This document shows positions 16,791 through 25,149 of a DNA stretch of 46,405 nt, piece by piece. Each line of letters opens with the position of its first letter. Position 1 is the first letter of the stretch. This DNA is from an uncultured Eubacterium sp. (lineage in GTDB: Bacteria > Bacillota > Clostridia > Lachnospirales > Lachnospiraceae), in NCBI GenBank assembly GCA_900547255.1, contig URGC01000003.1, positions 1-46,405 of the forward strand, written 5' to 3'. The notes beneath the pieces are model-generated. The model saw nothing but the letters and a program-made list of their open reading frames with translations. It searched no databases and had not been told where the DNA came from. The translations under genes were made by a program, and so were the position numbers.

Positions 16791-17819
16791 TTAGTTTAAC
16801 TCAGCGAAATACTTGATTGTTCTAACCATCTGGCTTGTGTATGAATTCTCGTTATCATACCAAGAAACAACCTCAACCTGTGTCTTACCATCTGGTAATG
16901 GAGAAACCATTGTCTGAGTTGCATCGAAGAGTGAACCATATCTCATACCAACGATATCGCTTGAAACAATCTGCTCTGTGTTATAACCAAAGCTCTCTGT
17001 TGAAGCAGCCTTCATAGCAGCGTTAACTTCGTCAACTGTAACAGCCTTATTAACAACAGCGAAAAGAAGTGTTGTAGAACCTGTTGGAGTTGGAACTCTC
17101 TGAGCAGCTCCGATAAGCTTTCCGTTAAGTTCTGGAATAACAAGACCGATTGCCTTAGCAGCACCTGTTGAGTTAGGAACGATATTGCAAGCACCTGCTC
17201 TAGATCTTCTAAGGTCACCCTTTCTCTGAGGACCATCAAGGATCATCTGATCACCTGTGTATGCATGAATTGTACACATGATACCTGACTCGATTGGAGC
17301 AAGGTCATTAAGTGCCTTAGCCATAGGAGCAAGACAGTTTGTTGTACAAGAAGCAGCAGAGATAATCTTATCATCAGCTGTAAGTGTCTCATGGTTAACA
17401 TTGTATACGATAGTCTTAAGATCGTTACCAGCTGGAGCTGAGATAACTACCTTCTTAGCACCTGCATTGATATGAGCCTGTGCCTTTTCCTTTGATGTGT
17501 AGAAACCTGAACACTCAAGAACTACATCAACACCAATCTCACCCCATGGGCAGTTGTTAGCATCTGGCTCTTTGTAAATCTTAATTGTCTTACCCTTAAC
17601 AGTAATTGTACCAGCTTCGTCATCAGCAGTAACTGAATCCTCATCACCTAACTCGATATATCTACCCTGTGATGAATCATACTTTAAAAGATGAGCTAAC
17701 ATCTTTGGGCTTGTTAAATCGTTGATAGCTACTACTTCGTAACCTTCTGCACCAAACATCTGTCTGAATGCAAGTCTTCCGATACGGCCAAAACCATTAA
17801 TTGCAACTTTTACTGACAT
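16791..17819 (-). CDS. gap: Glyceraldehyde-3-phosphate dehydrogenase, type I
   Basis: The 342-residue NAD-dependent enzyme makes 1,3-bisphosphoglycerate. The Rossmann domain begins VAINGFGRIGRLAFRQ with AINDL at the NAD adenosine site, and the catalytic Cys158 lies in SAASCTTNCLAP. HAYTGDQ, RRSRAGACNIVPNSTGAAKAIG and the C-terminal WYDNENSYTSQMVRT are intact. Length is normal. The start follows AGGAGG. It has a strong promoter and its codon use is clean and repetitive, as expected of a highly expressed gene. Confidence 0.97.
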   Translation of the reverse strand: MSVKVAINGFGRIGRLAFRQMFGAEGYEVVAINDLTSPKMLAHLLKYDSSQGRYIELGDEDSVTADDEAGTITVKGKTIKIYKEPDANNCPWGEIGVDVVLECSGFYTSKEKAQAHINAGAKKVVISAPAGNDLKTIVYNVNHETLTADDKIISAASCTTNCLAPMAKALNDLAPIESGIMCTIHAYTGDQMILDGPQRKGDLRRSRAGACNIVPNSTGAAKAIGLVIPELNGKLIGAAQRVPTPTGSTTLLFAVVNKAVTVDEVNAAMKAASTESFGYNTEQIVSSDIVGMRYGSLFDATQTMVSPLPDGKTQVEVVSWYDNENSYTSQMVRTIKYFAELN

Positions 17820-17873
17820 AAAATTTTCCTCCTATTATATATGAGTTTGTTAATTATTAATCAACTTGCTTGT

Positions 17874-17902
17874 ATTGTACAAAAAAAGCATTAAAATATC
17901 AA
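17874..17902 (-). promoter_or_regulatory. Sigma-A promoter of gap
   Basis: TTGATA (17897-17902), a 17-base spacer and TACAAT (17874-17879), on the minus strand, about 55 bases before the start codon. The -35 lies inside one copy of a 12-base direct repeat. Confidence 0.75.
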
Positions 17903-17933
17903 GTATCATTTCCTTTTTTTGTTAAAATATCAA
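17891..17933. repeat. 12-base direct repeat at the gap promoter
   Basis: TTAAAATATCAA occurs at 17891-17902, covering the -35 box, and again at 17922-17933, so the copies start 31 bases apart, about three helical turns. It may be a pair of regulator sites, or chance in AT-rich DNA. Confidence 0.4.
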
Positions 17934-17963
17934 AAAATTTGTACAACTTTGACGAAACTTTAG

Positions 17964-19652
17964 CTAATTTGACGAAATTTCCTCATGAACACCCTCAGCC
18001 ACATTCTTTGAATGATCTGATACTCTCTCCAGATTAGTAAGGATATCTAAGAAAGTAACGCTGCTTGTAGGGGCACACAAACCGTCTGAAAGTCTCTGGA
18101 TATGTGTATTACGAAGATCTTCTTCAAGATCATCAACCTCTTCTTCTATCCTGTAAACATCCTTAACTGCATTCTTGTCAAGTGTCTCTCTTGCAGATAT
18201 ACATCTGCTGAGACATAGAAGCACTTTGTTAAAAAGCTCTTTCAGCTCACGATTGCCTCTGTCAGAGAATATAATGTTATTCTTAATCTTATATTCTGCC
18301 AGTTCAGCAAGATTCTCCGCTCTGTCTGAAATTCTTTCCAGATCTATTACAGCATGGAAAAGATTGTTAATTACAAAATGCTGGTTATCTGTAAGTGATA
18401 AGTTATTAAGCTTGATAAGATATGCAGTAAGATACTTGGCATAGTAATCAACCTTCTCCTCTGTTGTATATATCTTCTCAACAAGCTCATGGTCATTCTG
18501 TGTGACAGCCCTTGAAGAATACTCAATATTGTCATATGCAAGCTTAGCCATTGAAACCACTTCACTCTTAGCACGCTCAAGAGCTACTGCTGGCTGGCTC
18601 ATAAGTCTGTTATCAAAATGGCGGCTTATCTCTATCTCAGCTTCGCTCATGTTATCCTCAACTTCAAACTGACCGTCATTATTCTTCTCTGGTATGATTA
18701 TTCCAGAAAGCTTAACAAGAAGTTTAGCGAATGGGAACATAACACATGTACATGTTATATTGAAAAATGTATGGAATATAGATATCTCAACCGCTGTTAT
18801 ATTATGTGCCGCTATATCAGGACGTATACTAAATAATAAGAATCCTAATGTTCCAAATAATATTGCTCCAGCTATATTAAAGAGCAGATGCATACAGGCT
18901 GCACGCTTCGCTGTACGTGTTGTTCCGATACAGGATATAAGTGCTGTGACACATGAACCGATATTCTGTCCAAGTGTGATAAATACCGCTGCATTAGTTG
19001 TAACAATTCCATTAATTGCCAGAGTCTGTAAAATACCAACCGAAGCTGATGAGCTCTGGAGTATAGCTGTTACAATTATACCGATAAGAATACCTAATAA
19101 AGGATTACTTCCAACTACCTCAAATGCCTTGGAGAATATTGGTGCATCTGTATATGGTGCTATGGCAGAACTCATAAACTCAAGTCCCTCAAACAACAGA
19201 CCAATACCAACTACTACCTCTCCGACAATTTTAGACTTGTCCTTCTTGGCAAACATACTGACAAATGCGCCAATACCAATAAGAAGCGGTGCATAAAACG
19301 CTGGTTTGAACGCTTCTGCCGCCTCACCAATCTGTCCTAACGATACAATCCAGGCGGTAATTGTGGTACCGATATTAGCACCCATAATAACGCCTACAGC
19401 CTGTACAAGATTCATAATGCCCGCATTAACAAATCCGACAACCATAACTGTAGTTGCACCACTACTCTGAATAACAGCAGTTATCAGCGCACCTACACAG
19501 ACAGCCAAAAATCTGTTTCGTGTAAGATAGCCAAGAAGCGACTTCATCTTACCTCCGGCAGTTTTTTGCATACCATCAGCCATTCTGTTCATACCATAGA
19601 GGAACATACCAATTCCTCCTGCGAATATGAACAAACTACTCATAATCTCCAT
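17964..19652 (-). CDS. Na/Pi-cotransporter II-related protein fused to a PhoU-like domain
   Basis: The 562-residue protein has two parts. The N-terminal membrane part (about 1-330) contains two copies of the Na/Pi-cotransporter repeat with the QSS motif: AVIQSSGATTVMVVGF near 60-75 and ILQSSSASVGILQ near 200. The C-terminal cytoplasmic part (about 350-560) is a PhoU-like helical bundle with acidic helices such as DLERISDRAENLAELAE and NLERVSDHSKNVAEG, which bind metals in PhoU. The family (YjbB/NptA-like) moves phosphate across the membrane. The start at 19652 has GAGG 8 bases upstream; a second ATG three codons later is possible. It has its own promoter. Confidence 0.9.
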   Translation of the reverse strand: MEIMSSLFIFAGGIGMFLYGMNRMADGMQKTAGGKMKSLLGYLTRNRFLAVCVGALITAVIQSSGATTVMVVGFVNAGIMNLVQAVGVIMGANIGTTITAWIVSLGQIGEAAEAFKPAFYAPLLIGIGAFVSMFAKKDKSKIVGEVVVGIGLLFEGLEFMSSAIAPYTDAPIFSKAFEVVGSNPLLGILIGIIVTAILQSSSASVGILQTLAINGIVTTNAAVFITLGQNIGSCVTALISCIGTTRTAKRAACMHLLFNIAGAILFGTLGFLLFSIRPDIAAHNITAVEISIFHTFFNITCTCVMFPFAKLLVKLSGIIIPEKNNDGQFEVEDNMSEAEIEISRHFDNRLMSQPAVALERAKSEVVSMAKLAYDNIEYSSRAVTQNDHELVEKIYTTEEKVDYYAKYLTAYLIKLNNLSLTDNQHFVINNLFHAVIDLERISDRAENLAELAEYKIKNNIIFSDRGNRELKELFNKVLLCLSRCISARETLDKNAVKDVYRIEEEVDDLEEDLRNTHIQRLSDGLCAPTSSVTFLDILTNLERVSDHSKNVAEGVHEEISSN

Positions 19653-19698
19653 ATCAGGAACCTCTGCACTTTCAATTATTAATTCAATATGAATTTCA

Positions 19699-19713
19699 TG
19701 TAAAATTTTTACA
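19699..19713. promoter_or_regulatory. Palindrome at the phosphate-transporter transcription start
   Basis: TGTAAAA-T-TTTTACA is a perfect inverted repeat with a 1-base centre, about 10 bases downstream of the -10 box, where a repressor would act. It does not look like a Pho box (no repeated TTAACA direct repeat). Confidence 0.4.
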
Positions 19714-19723
19714 TCTATTTAAA

Positions 19724-19752
19724 ATAATATCAATTAGTTGAATGTTTTTCAA
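19724..19752 (-). promoter_or_regulatory. Sigma-A promoter of the Na/Pi-PhoU gene
   Basis: TTGAAA (19747-19752), a 17-base spacer and TATTAT (19724-19729), on the minus strand. Confidence 0.7.
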
Positions 19753-19804
19753 GCTAAAACAAATCTTATTTTATATCATTGTTTATTTTCTTACAGTCTG
19801 CTGT

Positions 19805-19810
19805 TATAAT
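19805..19810 (+). promoter_or_regulatory. Extended -10 promoter of the PHP gene
   Basis: TGTTATAAT with the TATAAT at 19805-19810 lies 24 bases before the start codon, leaving a short leader with AAGGAG. The -35 is weak. Confidence 0.55.
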
Positions 19811-19833
19811 CAAAAATAAAAAGGAGAATTCAC

Positions 19834-20643
19834 ATGCTTTTACCAGATTGTCACCTTCATACCAGATTCTCTTCTGATTCAGATGCAGATCCTGAAGACG
19901 TTATTAATAGAGCTTTGCAGTTAAACCTTTCTTCTATCTGCTTCACAGACCATAATGATTTCGACTGGCCTCTGGATGATGGAGAAGTTCTTTTTGACCT
20001 TGATTTCAATTCATATATCAGCTATATGAAACAGTTACAGGCAAAATATGCTTCCAGAATCCCTATATATATAGGTGTAGAACAAGGATTAGCTGCCACA
20101 TGTGCCAGACTTGTTGACGGCTATGACACTGATAACCAGCTTGATTTCATAATCGGCTCGTCCCATCTTGTATACGGCAAAGACCCATATGAAAAAGAAT
20201 TCTGGCTTGGAACAGACATAGGCGGGGCTGTCACTGCTTATTATGAAAGCATAGTTGAAAATATTGACACATGTAATAATTATGATGTGTATGGACATCT
20301 TGATTACATAGCAAGATACATACCTGACAAGGCTTATCCTTATCACATTAATAATTATATGGACATAATTGAAACTATATTAAAAAAACTTATTGATAAG
20401 GGTAAAGGCATTGAGATAAACACAGCCGGATTAAGATATGGCATGGGTGCACCTAATCCTGATTTATCTGTACTTAAACTCTACCACGACCTTGGTGGAG
20501 AGATTATAACAGTCGGATCAGATGCACACAAACCAGAAGATGTTGCAGTATACCACAAACAGGCATATCAAAATCTTAATGAAGCCGGCTTTAGATATTA
20601 CACAATATTCAAGAACAGAAAGCCACAATTTATCAATTTATAA
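19834..20643 (+). CDS. PHP-domain phosphoesterase, histidinol-phosphatase (HisJ/HisK) type
   Basis: The 269-residue protein has the PHP metal-binding motifs: DCHLHTRFSSDS (His7, His9), FTDHNDFDWP, a VYGHLDYIARY motif, and the C-terminal GSDAHKPEDVA. This order and length match the histidinol-phosphatase subfamily, which removes phosphate from histidinol phosphate in histidine synthesis. No other his gene is nearby, so a different phosphoester substrate is possible. The start follows AAGGAG. Its last 11 bases overlap the 3' end of the convergent cysteine desulfurase gene, and no terminator lies between them. Confidence 0.85.
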   Translation: MLLPDCHLHTRFSSDSDADPEDVINRALQLNLSSICFTDHNDFDWPLDDGEVLFDLDFNSYISYMKQLQAKYASRIPIYIGVEQGLAATCARLVDGYDTDNQLDFIIGSSHLVYGKDPYEKEFWLGTDIGGAVTAYYESIVENIDTCNNYDVYGHLDYIARYIPDKAYPYHINNYMDIIETILKKLIDKGKGIEINTAGLRYGMGAPNPDLSVLKLYHDLGGEIITVGSDAHKPEDVAVYHKQAYQNLNEAGFRYYTIFKNRKPQFINL

Positions 20644-21754
20644 TTTTATAAAGACATTCAATGGTATAATCAATATCTTTGAATGTTATATCTTCATTTA
20701 ATGTAAATCTCACACTGCTTCTTGCCTGTTCATCAGTCATTCCTATTGCTTTGAGTACGTGCGATGGCTTGGATGATGCTGAAGAACAGGCTGAACCAGC
20801 CGAAGCACATATTCCAAATCTGTCAAGATGCGATACAATAGAATATCCATTCTGCCCTTCAAAGCAGATATTGATATTGTTAGGTAATCTGTTCTGTGAA
20901 CTTCCGTTAAGCCTTACCCCTTTAAAATTCTTAATTATCTTCTGAATCATATAATTTCTAAGCTGTGTCTCTTTTATTCTTCTCTCATTCATTGTCTCCA
21001 TAGCTATCTGTGCAGCCTTTGCCATACCTATAATAGATGCCACATTTTCTGTTCCTGCCCTCATTCCCATCTCCTGCGAGCCGCCATGTATAAGTGCTGT
21101 CTCTATAGCATCTCTTCTTATATACATGAATCCAACGCCTTTAGGTCCACGGAACTTGTGTGCACTTGCGCTGAGCATATCAATTCCAGCCTCATTTACA
21201 TTAATATATATATGGCCATATGCCTGAACCGCATCTGTATGGAATAAAATCCCACGATTTCTAAGATTATTCTTTCTTACAATATCTTTTATAGGCATAA
21301 TTGTTCCAATCTCATTATTGGCTGTCATAACGCTTACAAGTATTGTTTTATCATTGATGCATCTTCCTACCTCTTCAGCCGTGACAGTTCCATCTCTGTC
21401 TGCCTTTGCAAGTGTCTTTCCTATCCCCTGGCTTTCTATCCATTCCAGCGAATTAAGCATAGCCTTGTGTTCAACATTCGTAGACACTATATGTCCATGT
21501 CCCCTGTCAAACGTTGTCGCCTTGACCGCCCAGTTGTCCCCCTCTGTTCCTCCTGATGTAAAATATATCTCCTCTGGTCTTGCCCCGATTGAATAAGCAA
21601 TCACGCTTCTTGCGCTCTCTATATCATTCTTTACCTTCTTGGCAAAATCATAATTGCCCGAAGGGTTAGCATACTTTTCCTTAAGATATGGCATCATTGC
21701 CTCTAAAACACGCGGATGTATTGATGTCGTAGCAGCATTATCCATATAAACCAT
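20633..21754 (-). CDS. Cysteine desulfurase (NifS/IscS family)
   Basis: The 373-residue pyridoxal-phosphate enzyme takes sulfur from cysteine for Fe-S clusters or tRNA thiolation. It opens with VYMDNAATTSIHP, has the cofactor Lys200 in SASAHKFRGPKG, and the catalytic Cys323 in the flexible loop CASAGSACSSAS. A short loop of this kind and the overall length fit the NifS-like group. The start at 21754 follows AGGTGAG. No IscU or ThiI gene is next to it. It is divergent from the SpoVB-like gene, with an inverted repeat between them. Confidence 0.92.
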   Translation of the reverse strand: MVYMDNAATTSIHPRVLEAMMPYLKEKYANPSGNYDFAKKVKNDIESARSVIAYSIGARPEEIYFTSGGTEGDNWAVKATTFDRGHGHIVSTNVEHKAMLNSLEWIESQGIGKTLAKADRDGTVTAEEVGRCINDKTILVSVMTANNEIGTIMPIKDIVRKNNLRNRGILFHTDAVQAYGHIYINVNEAGIDMLSASAHKFRGPKGVGFMYIRRDAIETALIHGGSQEMGMRAGTENVASIIGMAKAAQIAMETMNERRIKETQLRNYMIQKIIKNFKGVRLNGSSQNRLPNNINICFEGQNGYSIVSHLDRFGICASAGSACSSASSKPSHVLKAIGMTDEQARSSVRFTLNEDITFKDIDYTIECLYKIIN

Positions 21755-21795
21755 ATTACTCACCTGACCCAATCCTTATTATTTTACTTATTAAT

Positions 21796-21820
21796 AATAT
21801 ATTCACATCATGAATATATT
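21796..21820. repeat. Inverted repeat in a divergent intergenic region
   Basis: Perfect 10-base arms AATATATTCA (21796-21805) and TGAATATATT (21811-21820), with a 5-base centre, lie between the divergent cysteine desulfurase and flippase genes. It could be a shared operator; AT-rich composition makes chance possible. Confidence 0.4.
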
Positions 21821-21849
21821 GATATAAAGCTTTTGTTCAGGAATTATAA

Positions 21850-23394
21850 ATGTCATTAAACATCACTAAAATCACCACAAAACTATCGCATTCACCGATA
21901 ATCAAAGGAACTATAATTCTTACGCTTGCTGGTATGATTGGGAAAATTCTTGGATTTGTATACAGAATTGTACTTACAAGATGTATTGGTTCTGAGGGAC
22001 TTGGACTATATCAGGTTGTGCTTCCAATAGCCGGCATAGTATTTTCAATATGCTGTGCTGGATTTCAGTCTGCCATATCAAGATATACTGCCAAAAATCC
22101 CAAAGACGGCACCTTATGGCTTTTAAGTTCTCTCATTCCAAGCCTTATGCTCGCACTTGCCGCCATGTTTGTAGCTAATAATTTCTCAGATGTGATAGCT
22201 GAAAGAATTCTTCTTTTTAAAGATGCGGATGATGCTGTAAAAATGCTTTCATGGTCTTTTCCATTCATAGCACTGCACGACTGCTGCTGTGGCTATTTTT
22301 ATGGCCAGAAAAAAACTGCTGTTCCAGCCCTGTCACAGCTTGCTGAACAGATAATAAGAATATCTGTGCTTATATTATGCACAATGTTTCTGGCATCTAC
22401 CGGAACAGCTATGAAACCTCATCACGCCATTATAGGTAATATTGCCGGTGAAGTGGCGGCTGTAATTTATGTAATTTTATTTATAATGCGCTCACCCGCT
22501 GCACATATATGTAACACACATAAACTCCCTATGGCTATGAAAGAGAGTTTTTTCTTTTCTCTGCCTATGTCGGTCAACAGCCTTTTAATCCACCTGTTCC
22601 AGAGTGCCGAGGCCGTTCTTATACCAGCACAGCTTATAATACATGGATATACTTCTTCTGAATCACTGAAGCTATATGGGATACTCAGCGGAATGGTTCT
22701 TCCTCTTATAATGTTCCCATCTGTGCTCACAGGCTCTCTTGCTGTGCTGCTTATGCCATCTGTAGCTGAGAATAGCAATTCAACCAAAAGCACAATCTGT
22801 AAAACAATAAAAATGTGCATAAGCCTTGGTATCTACAGCATATCTGCCTATTACATATTCGTTGCCGATATTGGACAGATAATGTTTGATGAACCTCTTG
22901 TGCATGATTTCACCAGACTTCTCGCATGGCTTTGTCCATTCATGTACCTGTCTTCTACCATGAGCAGTATTATCAATGGTGCTGGCAAAACAACTTCAAC
23001 ATGTATACAAAATACACTGGGAATCATTATAAGGCTTATCACTCTCATAACATTAGTTCCTGCTTATGGAATAACTGCTTATCTGTACGGACTTCTGGCA
23101 TCTAAAATCATAGTATGCCTTATCCAGTATATACAGATAAACCACCTGTTCCATATAAAAATGGATACAGGTGGCTGGATAATTAAATCTGCTCTATATT
23201 CTGTATTATCTGTCACTATTGCATTCATAGCCGGATATATCATCAAAAATATACCAGCCGTGTCTGACACACATATGTCTGCACTAATAACTGACACTGC
23301 CTCACTCTGTCTGTCAGCAGTTATTTTCTTTATTCAACTGTATATTTTATCAAGGTCAACAGGAGCTGATAAGAGGTCTGCCGCCTCTTCATAA
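21850..23394 (+). CDS. SpoVB-like polysaccharide/lipid flippase (MOP superfamily)
   Basis: The 514-residue membrane protein has about 14 hydrophobic segments. The N-terminus IIKGTIILTLAGMIGKILGFVYRIVLTRCIG-type motif and GLGLYQVVLPIAGI are typical of the stage V sporulation protein B / polysaccharide biosynthesis group. In sporulating Firmicutes this family helps spore cortex synthesis by moving lipid-linked precursors; paralogues export other polysaccharides, so the substrate is uncertain. The start has AGGA about 7 bases upstream. The last 61 bases overlap, antisense, the 3' end of the next gene on the other strand. Confidence 0.85.
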   Translation: MSLNITKITTKLSHSPIIKGTIILTLAGMIGKILGFVYRIVLTRCIGSEGLGLYQVVLPIAGIVFSICCAGFQSAISRYTAKNPKDGTLWLLSSLIPSLMLALAAMFVANNFSDVIAERILLFKDADDAVKMLSWSFPFIALHDCCCGYFYGQKKTAVPALSQLAEQIIRISVLILCTMFLASTGTAMKPHHAIIGNIAGEVAAVIYVILFIMRSPAAHICNTHKLPMAMKESFFFSLPMSVNSLLIHLFQSAEAVLIPAQLIIHGYTSSESLKLYGILSGMVLPLIMFPSVLTGSLAVLLMPSVAENSNSTKSTICKTIKMCISLGIYSISAYYIFVADIGQIMFDEPLVHDFTRLLAWLCPFMYLSSTMSSIINGAGKTTSTCIQNTLGIIIRLITLITLVPAYGITAYLYGLLASKIIVCLIQYIQINHLFHIKMDTGGWIIKSALYSVLSVTIAFIAGYIIKNIPAVSDTHMSALITDTASLCLSAVIFFIQLYILSRSTGADKRSAASS

Positions 23395-23675
23395 TACCTT
23401 TCGTTATCCTCATACTCCTTTGCCAGCCACTCAATTGCCTCTTTTCTTCCCTGTTCATTGAATGAAAAAGAGGCTCTTTTAATGCCTTCGGCTGTCTTAT
23501 CGTCACGCATAACAGCATCATATCCATATGGCCCACGCCAGCAGCATGCCTCCATGTTGAAATCTGGTTTTTCACCTGTTCTTAACATGCGGTAACGCAT
23601 TTTTCCATGTTGTCCACTATATATTCCACCATATGCAAAAAAATTAAGCGGCATTATCTGATTCTCATCTATCAT
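23334..23675 (-). CDS. Small conserved-looking protein of unknown function
   Basis: 113 residues; I cannot name a family. It contains GQHGKMRYRM, an aromatic ACCWRGPYGYD stretch, and an acidic helical C-terminus (GRKEAIEWLAKEYEDNERYYEEAADLL). This resembles small Lachnospiraceae proteins with a GxHxGMRYR / WPxPY / F(S)EEG..AVDWL pattern, by memory only. It is the last gene of the metA operon, 12 bases after the ferritin-like gene, and its 3' end overlaps the convergent SpoVB-like gene by 61 bases. Confidence 0.65.
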   Translation of the reverse strand: MIDENQIMPLNFFAYGGIYSGQHGKMRYRMLRTGEKPDFNMEACCWRGPYGYDAVMRDDKTAEGIKRASFSFNEQGRKEAIEWLAKEYEDNERYYEEAADLLSAPVDLDKIYS

Positions 23676-23687
23676 AGTTATTGTCCT

Positions 23688-24146
23688 TTAAGCCATTCCG
23701 TTAACCGTCTTGTACTTGTATAACATCTCTGCGTGATTCTGCTCCTCAATCTGGATATCAGCAAGAATCTTTCTTACCGCAGGATTACCAAATCTGAACA
23801 CGTCAGAATTATATTCAGATGATACCATTTTTTCTGTTCCAATACAATCTGTTGCAAGAAAACAATCTGTCTGTTTGTCATCATTATTATCTGACACTGA
23901 ATATTTCGCTGTTGGCTGGTAATCCTTACCTGCTGAATCATTGCAGTCACACTCCGGCACCTCTCCATCAAGTATCTTACCAAGTGTGTCAAGATGCTTC
24001 TGCTCCTCTTTTTCAATTGAAGCAAAAAGATTTTTAAGCTCTGTATCCTTAGCCTGCTCCTGATATCTATGATACTTCTCTACACAGCTTTTCTCCTGTG
24101 TCTGTAAATCTGTAATAACATTAATCTCCTGCTCTTTTAAAACCAT
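23688..24146 (-). CDS. Ferritin-like / CotF-type spore coat family protein
   Basis: The 152-residue helical protein has two ferritin-like half sites: an N-terminal helix pair with EKSCVEKYHRYQEQA and IEKEEQKHLDTL, and a C-terminal helix with DIQIEEQNHAEMLYKY. These E(E)xxH patterns are typical of the coat F / rubrerythrin-like fold. Whether a di-iron site forms is not certain. The middle (about 60-110) is polar and Cys/Asp-rich. The start is the ATG at 24146, 9 bases after GGAGG; upstream in-frame ATGs have no binding site. It lies 72 bases after metA in the same direction. Confidence 0.75.
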   Translation of the reverse strand: MVLKEQEINVITDLQTQEKSCVEKYHRYQEQAKDTELKNLFASIEKEEQKHLDTLGKILDGEVPECDCNDSAGKDYQPTAKYSVSDNNDDKQTDCFLATDCIGTEKMVSSEYNSDVFRFGNPAVRKILADIQIEEQNHAEMLYKYKTVNGMA

Positions 24147-24218
24147 GTCAAACAACCTCCATTCAAATTTTATTTCATGGATATTATTGACAGGATTTTC
24201 AAACATATACATATACTT

Positions 24219-25127
24219 TTACAATATATAAGGTGTTATCTGATAAACGTAATAATTTAACCAGTTCGTATAGAGGTTATTCGCATGGCTGCGCCATGAA
24301 AGCACCGGCTTTCTGTTGCAGTCATCATCTGGATAGTAATGTACTGGCATTGCGATATCATCAAGTCCTTTTTCCAAATCTCTCTTGTACTCCTGGTCAA
24401 GTGTGATTCTGTCATATTCAGGATGTCCCATGACAAATATCTGCTTGCCTTCCTTTGCCATGACAAGATATATGCCAGCCTCTTTAGAATCTGCAAGGAC
24501 TGTAAGCTCATGATTACTTAGTATATCTTCCCTTTCAGCCTCTGTATGGCGTGAATGAGGGGCATAAAAATAATCATCAAAGCCTCTTACCAGAGGTTCC
24601 TTGCGGTTAAGCACATGATGTCTGTACACACCTGACAGCTTCATATCAAGAAGCTTTTTCTTAACACCATAATGATAATAAAGTCCCGCCTGCGCTCCCC
24701 AGCATATGTGAAGAGTTGATGTTATATGGGACTTAGACCACTCCATAATCTGTGTAAGCTCATCCCAGTAATCAACCTCTGTGAAATCAAGCTTTTCAAC
24801 TGGTGCGCCTGTTATTATAAGTCCATCATACTTGTTGTCTTTAAGCTCAGAAAATGTCTGATAAAACTTTTTAAGATGTGATGCTGATGTATTCTTGGAA
24901 GCATGGCTTTCAAGCTGCATAAATGTAACATCTATCTGTAAAGGCGTATTAGACAACGCTCTCAAAAGCTGTAATTCTGTGTCCTGCTTGATAGGCATAA
25001 GATTAAGAATAACTATTCTTAACTCTCTGAAATCCTGTGACAGTGCCCTCTTTTCGTCCATCACAAATATATTTTCTTCTTCCAGCTCCGCTTTAGCTGG
25101 CAAATCACTCTGTATTCTGATTGGCAT
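24219..25127 (-). CDS. metA: Homoserine O-acetyltransferase, MetA type
   Basis: The 302-residue enzyme activates homoserine for methionine synthesis. The catalytic Cys142 lies in LHICWGAQAGLYYHYG and the His in VMGHPEYDR. Residue 111 is Glu (TGAPVEKLDF), where the E. coli succinyl-CoA enzyme has Gly. Published work on this family shows that Glu111 marks acetyl-CoA use, so despite the usual succinyltransferase label this should be an acetyltransferase. It lies 22 bases after ligA, so it is in the same operon and has no riboswitch of its own. The start follows AAGGAG. Confidence 0.95.
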   Translation of the reverse strand: MPIRIQSDLPAKAELEEENIFVMDEKRALSQDFRELRIVILNLMPIKQDTELQLLRALSNTPLQIDVTFMQLESHASKNTSASHLKKFYQTFSELKDNKYDGLIITGAPVEKLDFTEVDYWDELTQIMEWSKSHITSTLHICWGAQAGLYYHYGVKKKLLDMKLSGVYRHHVLNRKEPLVRGFDDYFYAPHSRHTEAEREDILSNHELTVLADSKEAGIYLVMAKEGKQIFVMGHPEYDRITLDQEYKRDLEKGLDDIAMPVHYYPDDDCNRKPVLSWRSHANNLYTNWLNYYVYQITPYIL

Positions 25128-25149
25128 TGTTATTCTCCTTATTAGTTAA

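Noticed and set aside
18694..19296. 200-residue plus-strand frame opposite the phosphate transporter
   Set aside because: The length is striking, but it is antisense to two QSS repeats and transmembrane helices of a conserved family, so it is a shadow.
22467..22820. Minus-strand frame in the SpoVB-like gene
   Set aside because: It overlaps a membrane protein coding region completely, with no start site or motif of its own.
25128..25149. SAM riboswitch or T-box before metA
   Set aside because: The gap to ligA is only 22 bases, too short for such a leader, and no such structure is seen upstream of the operon.
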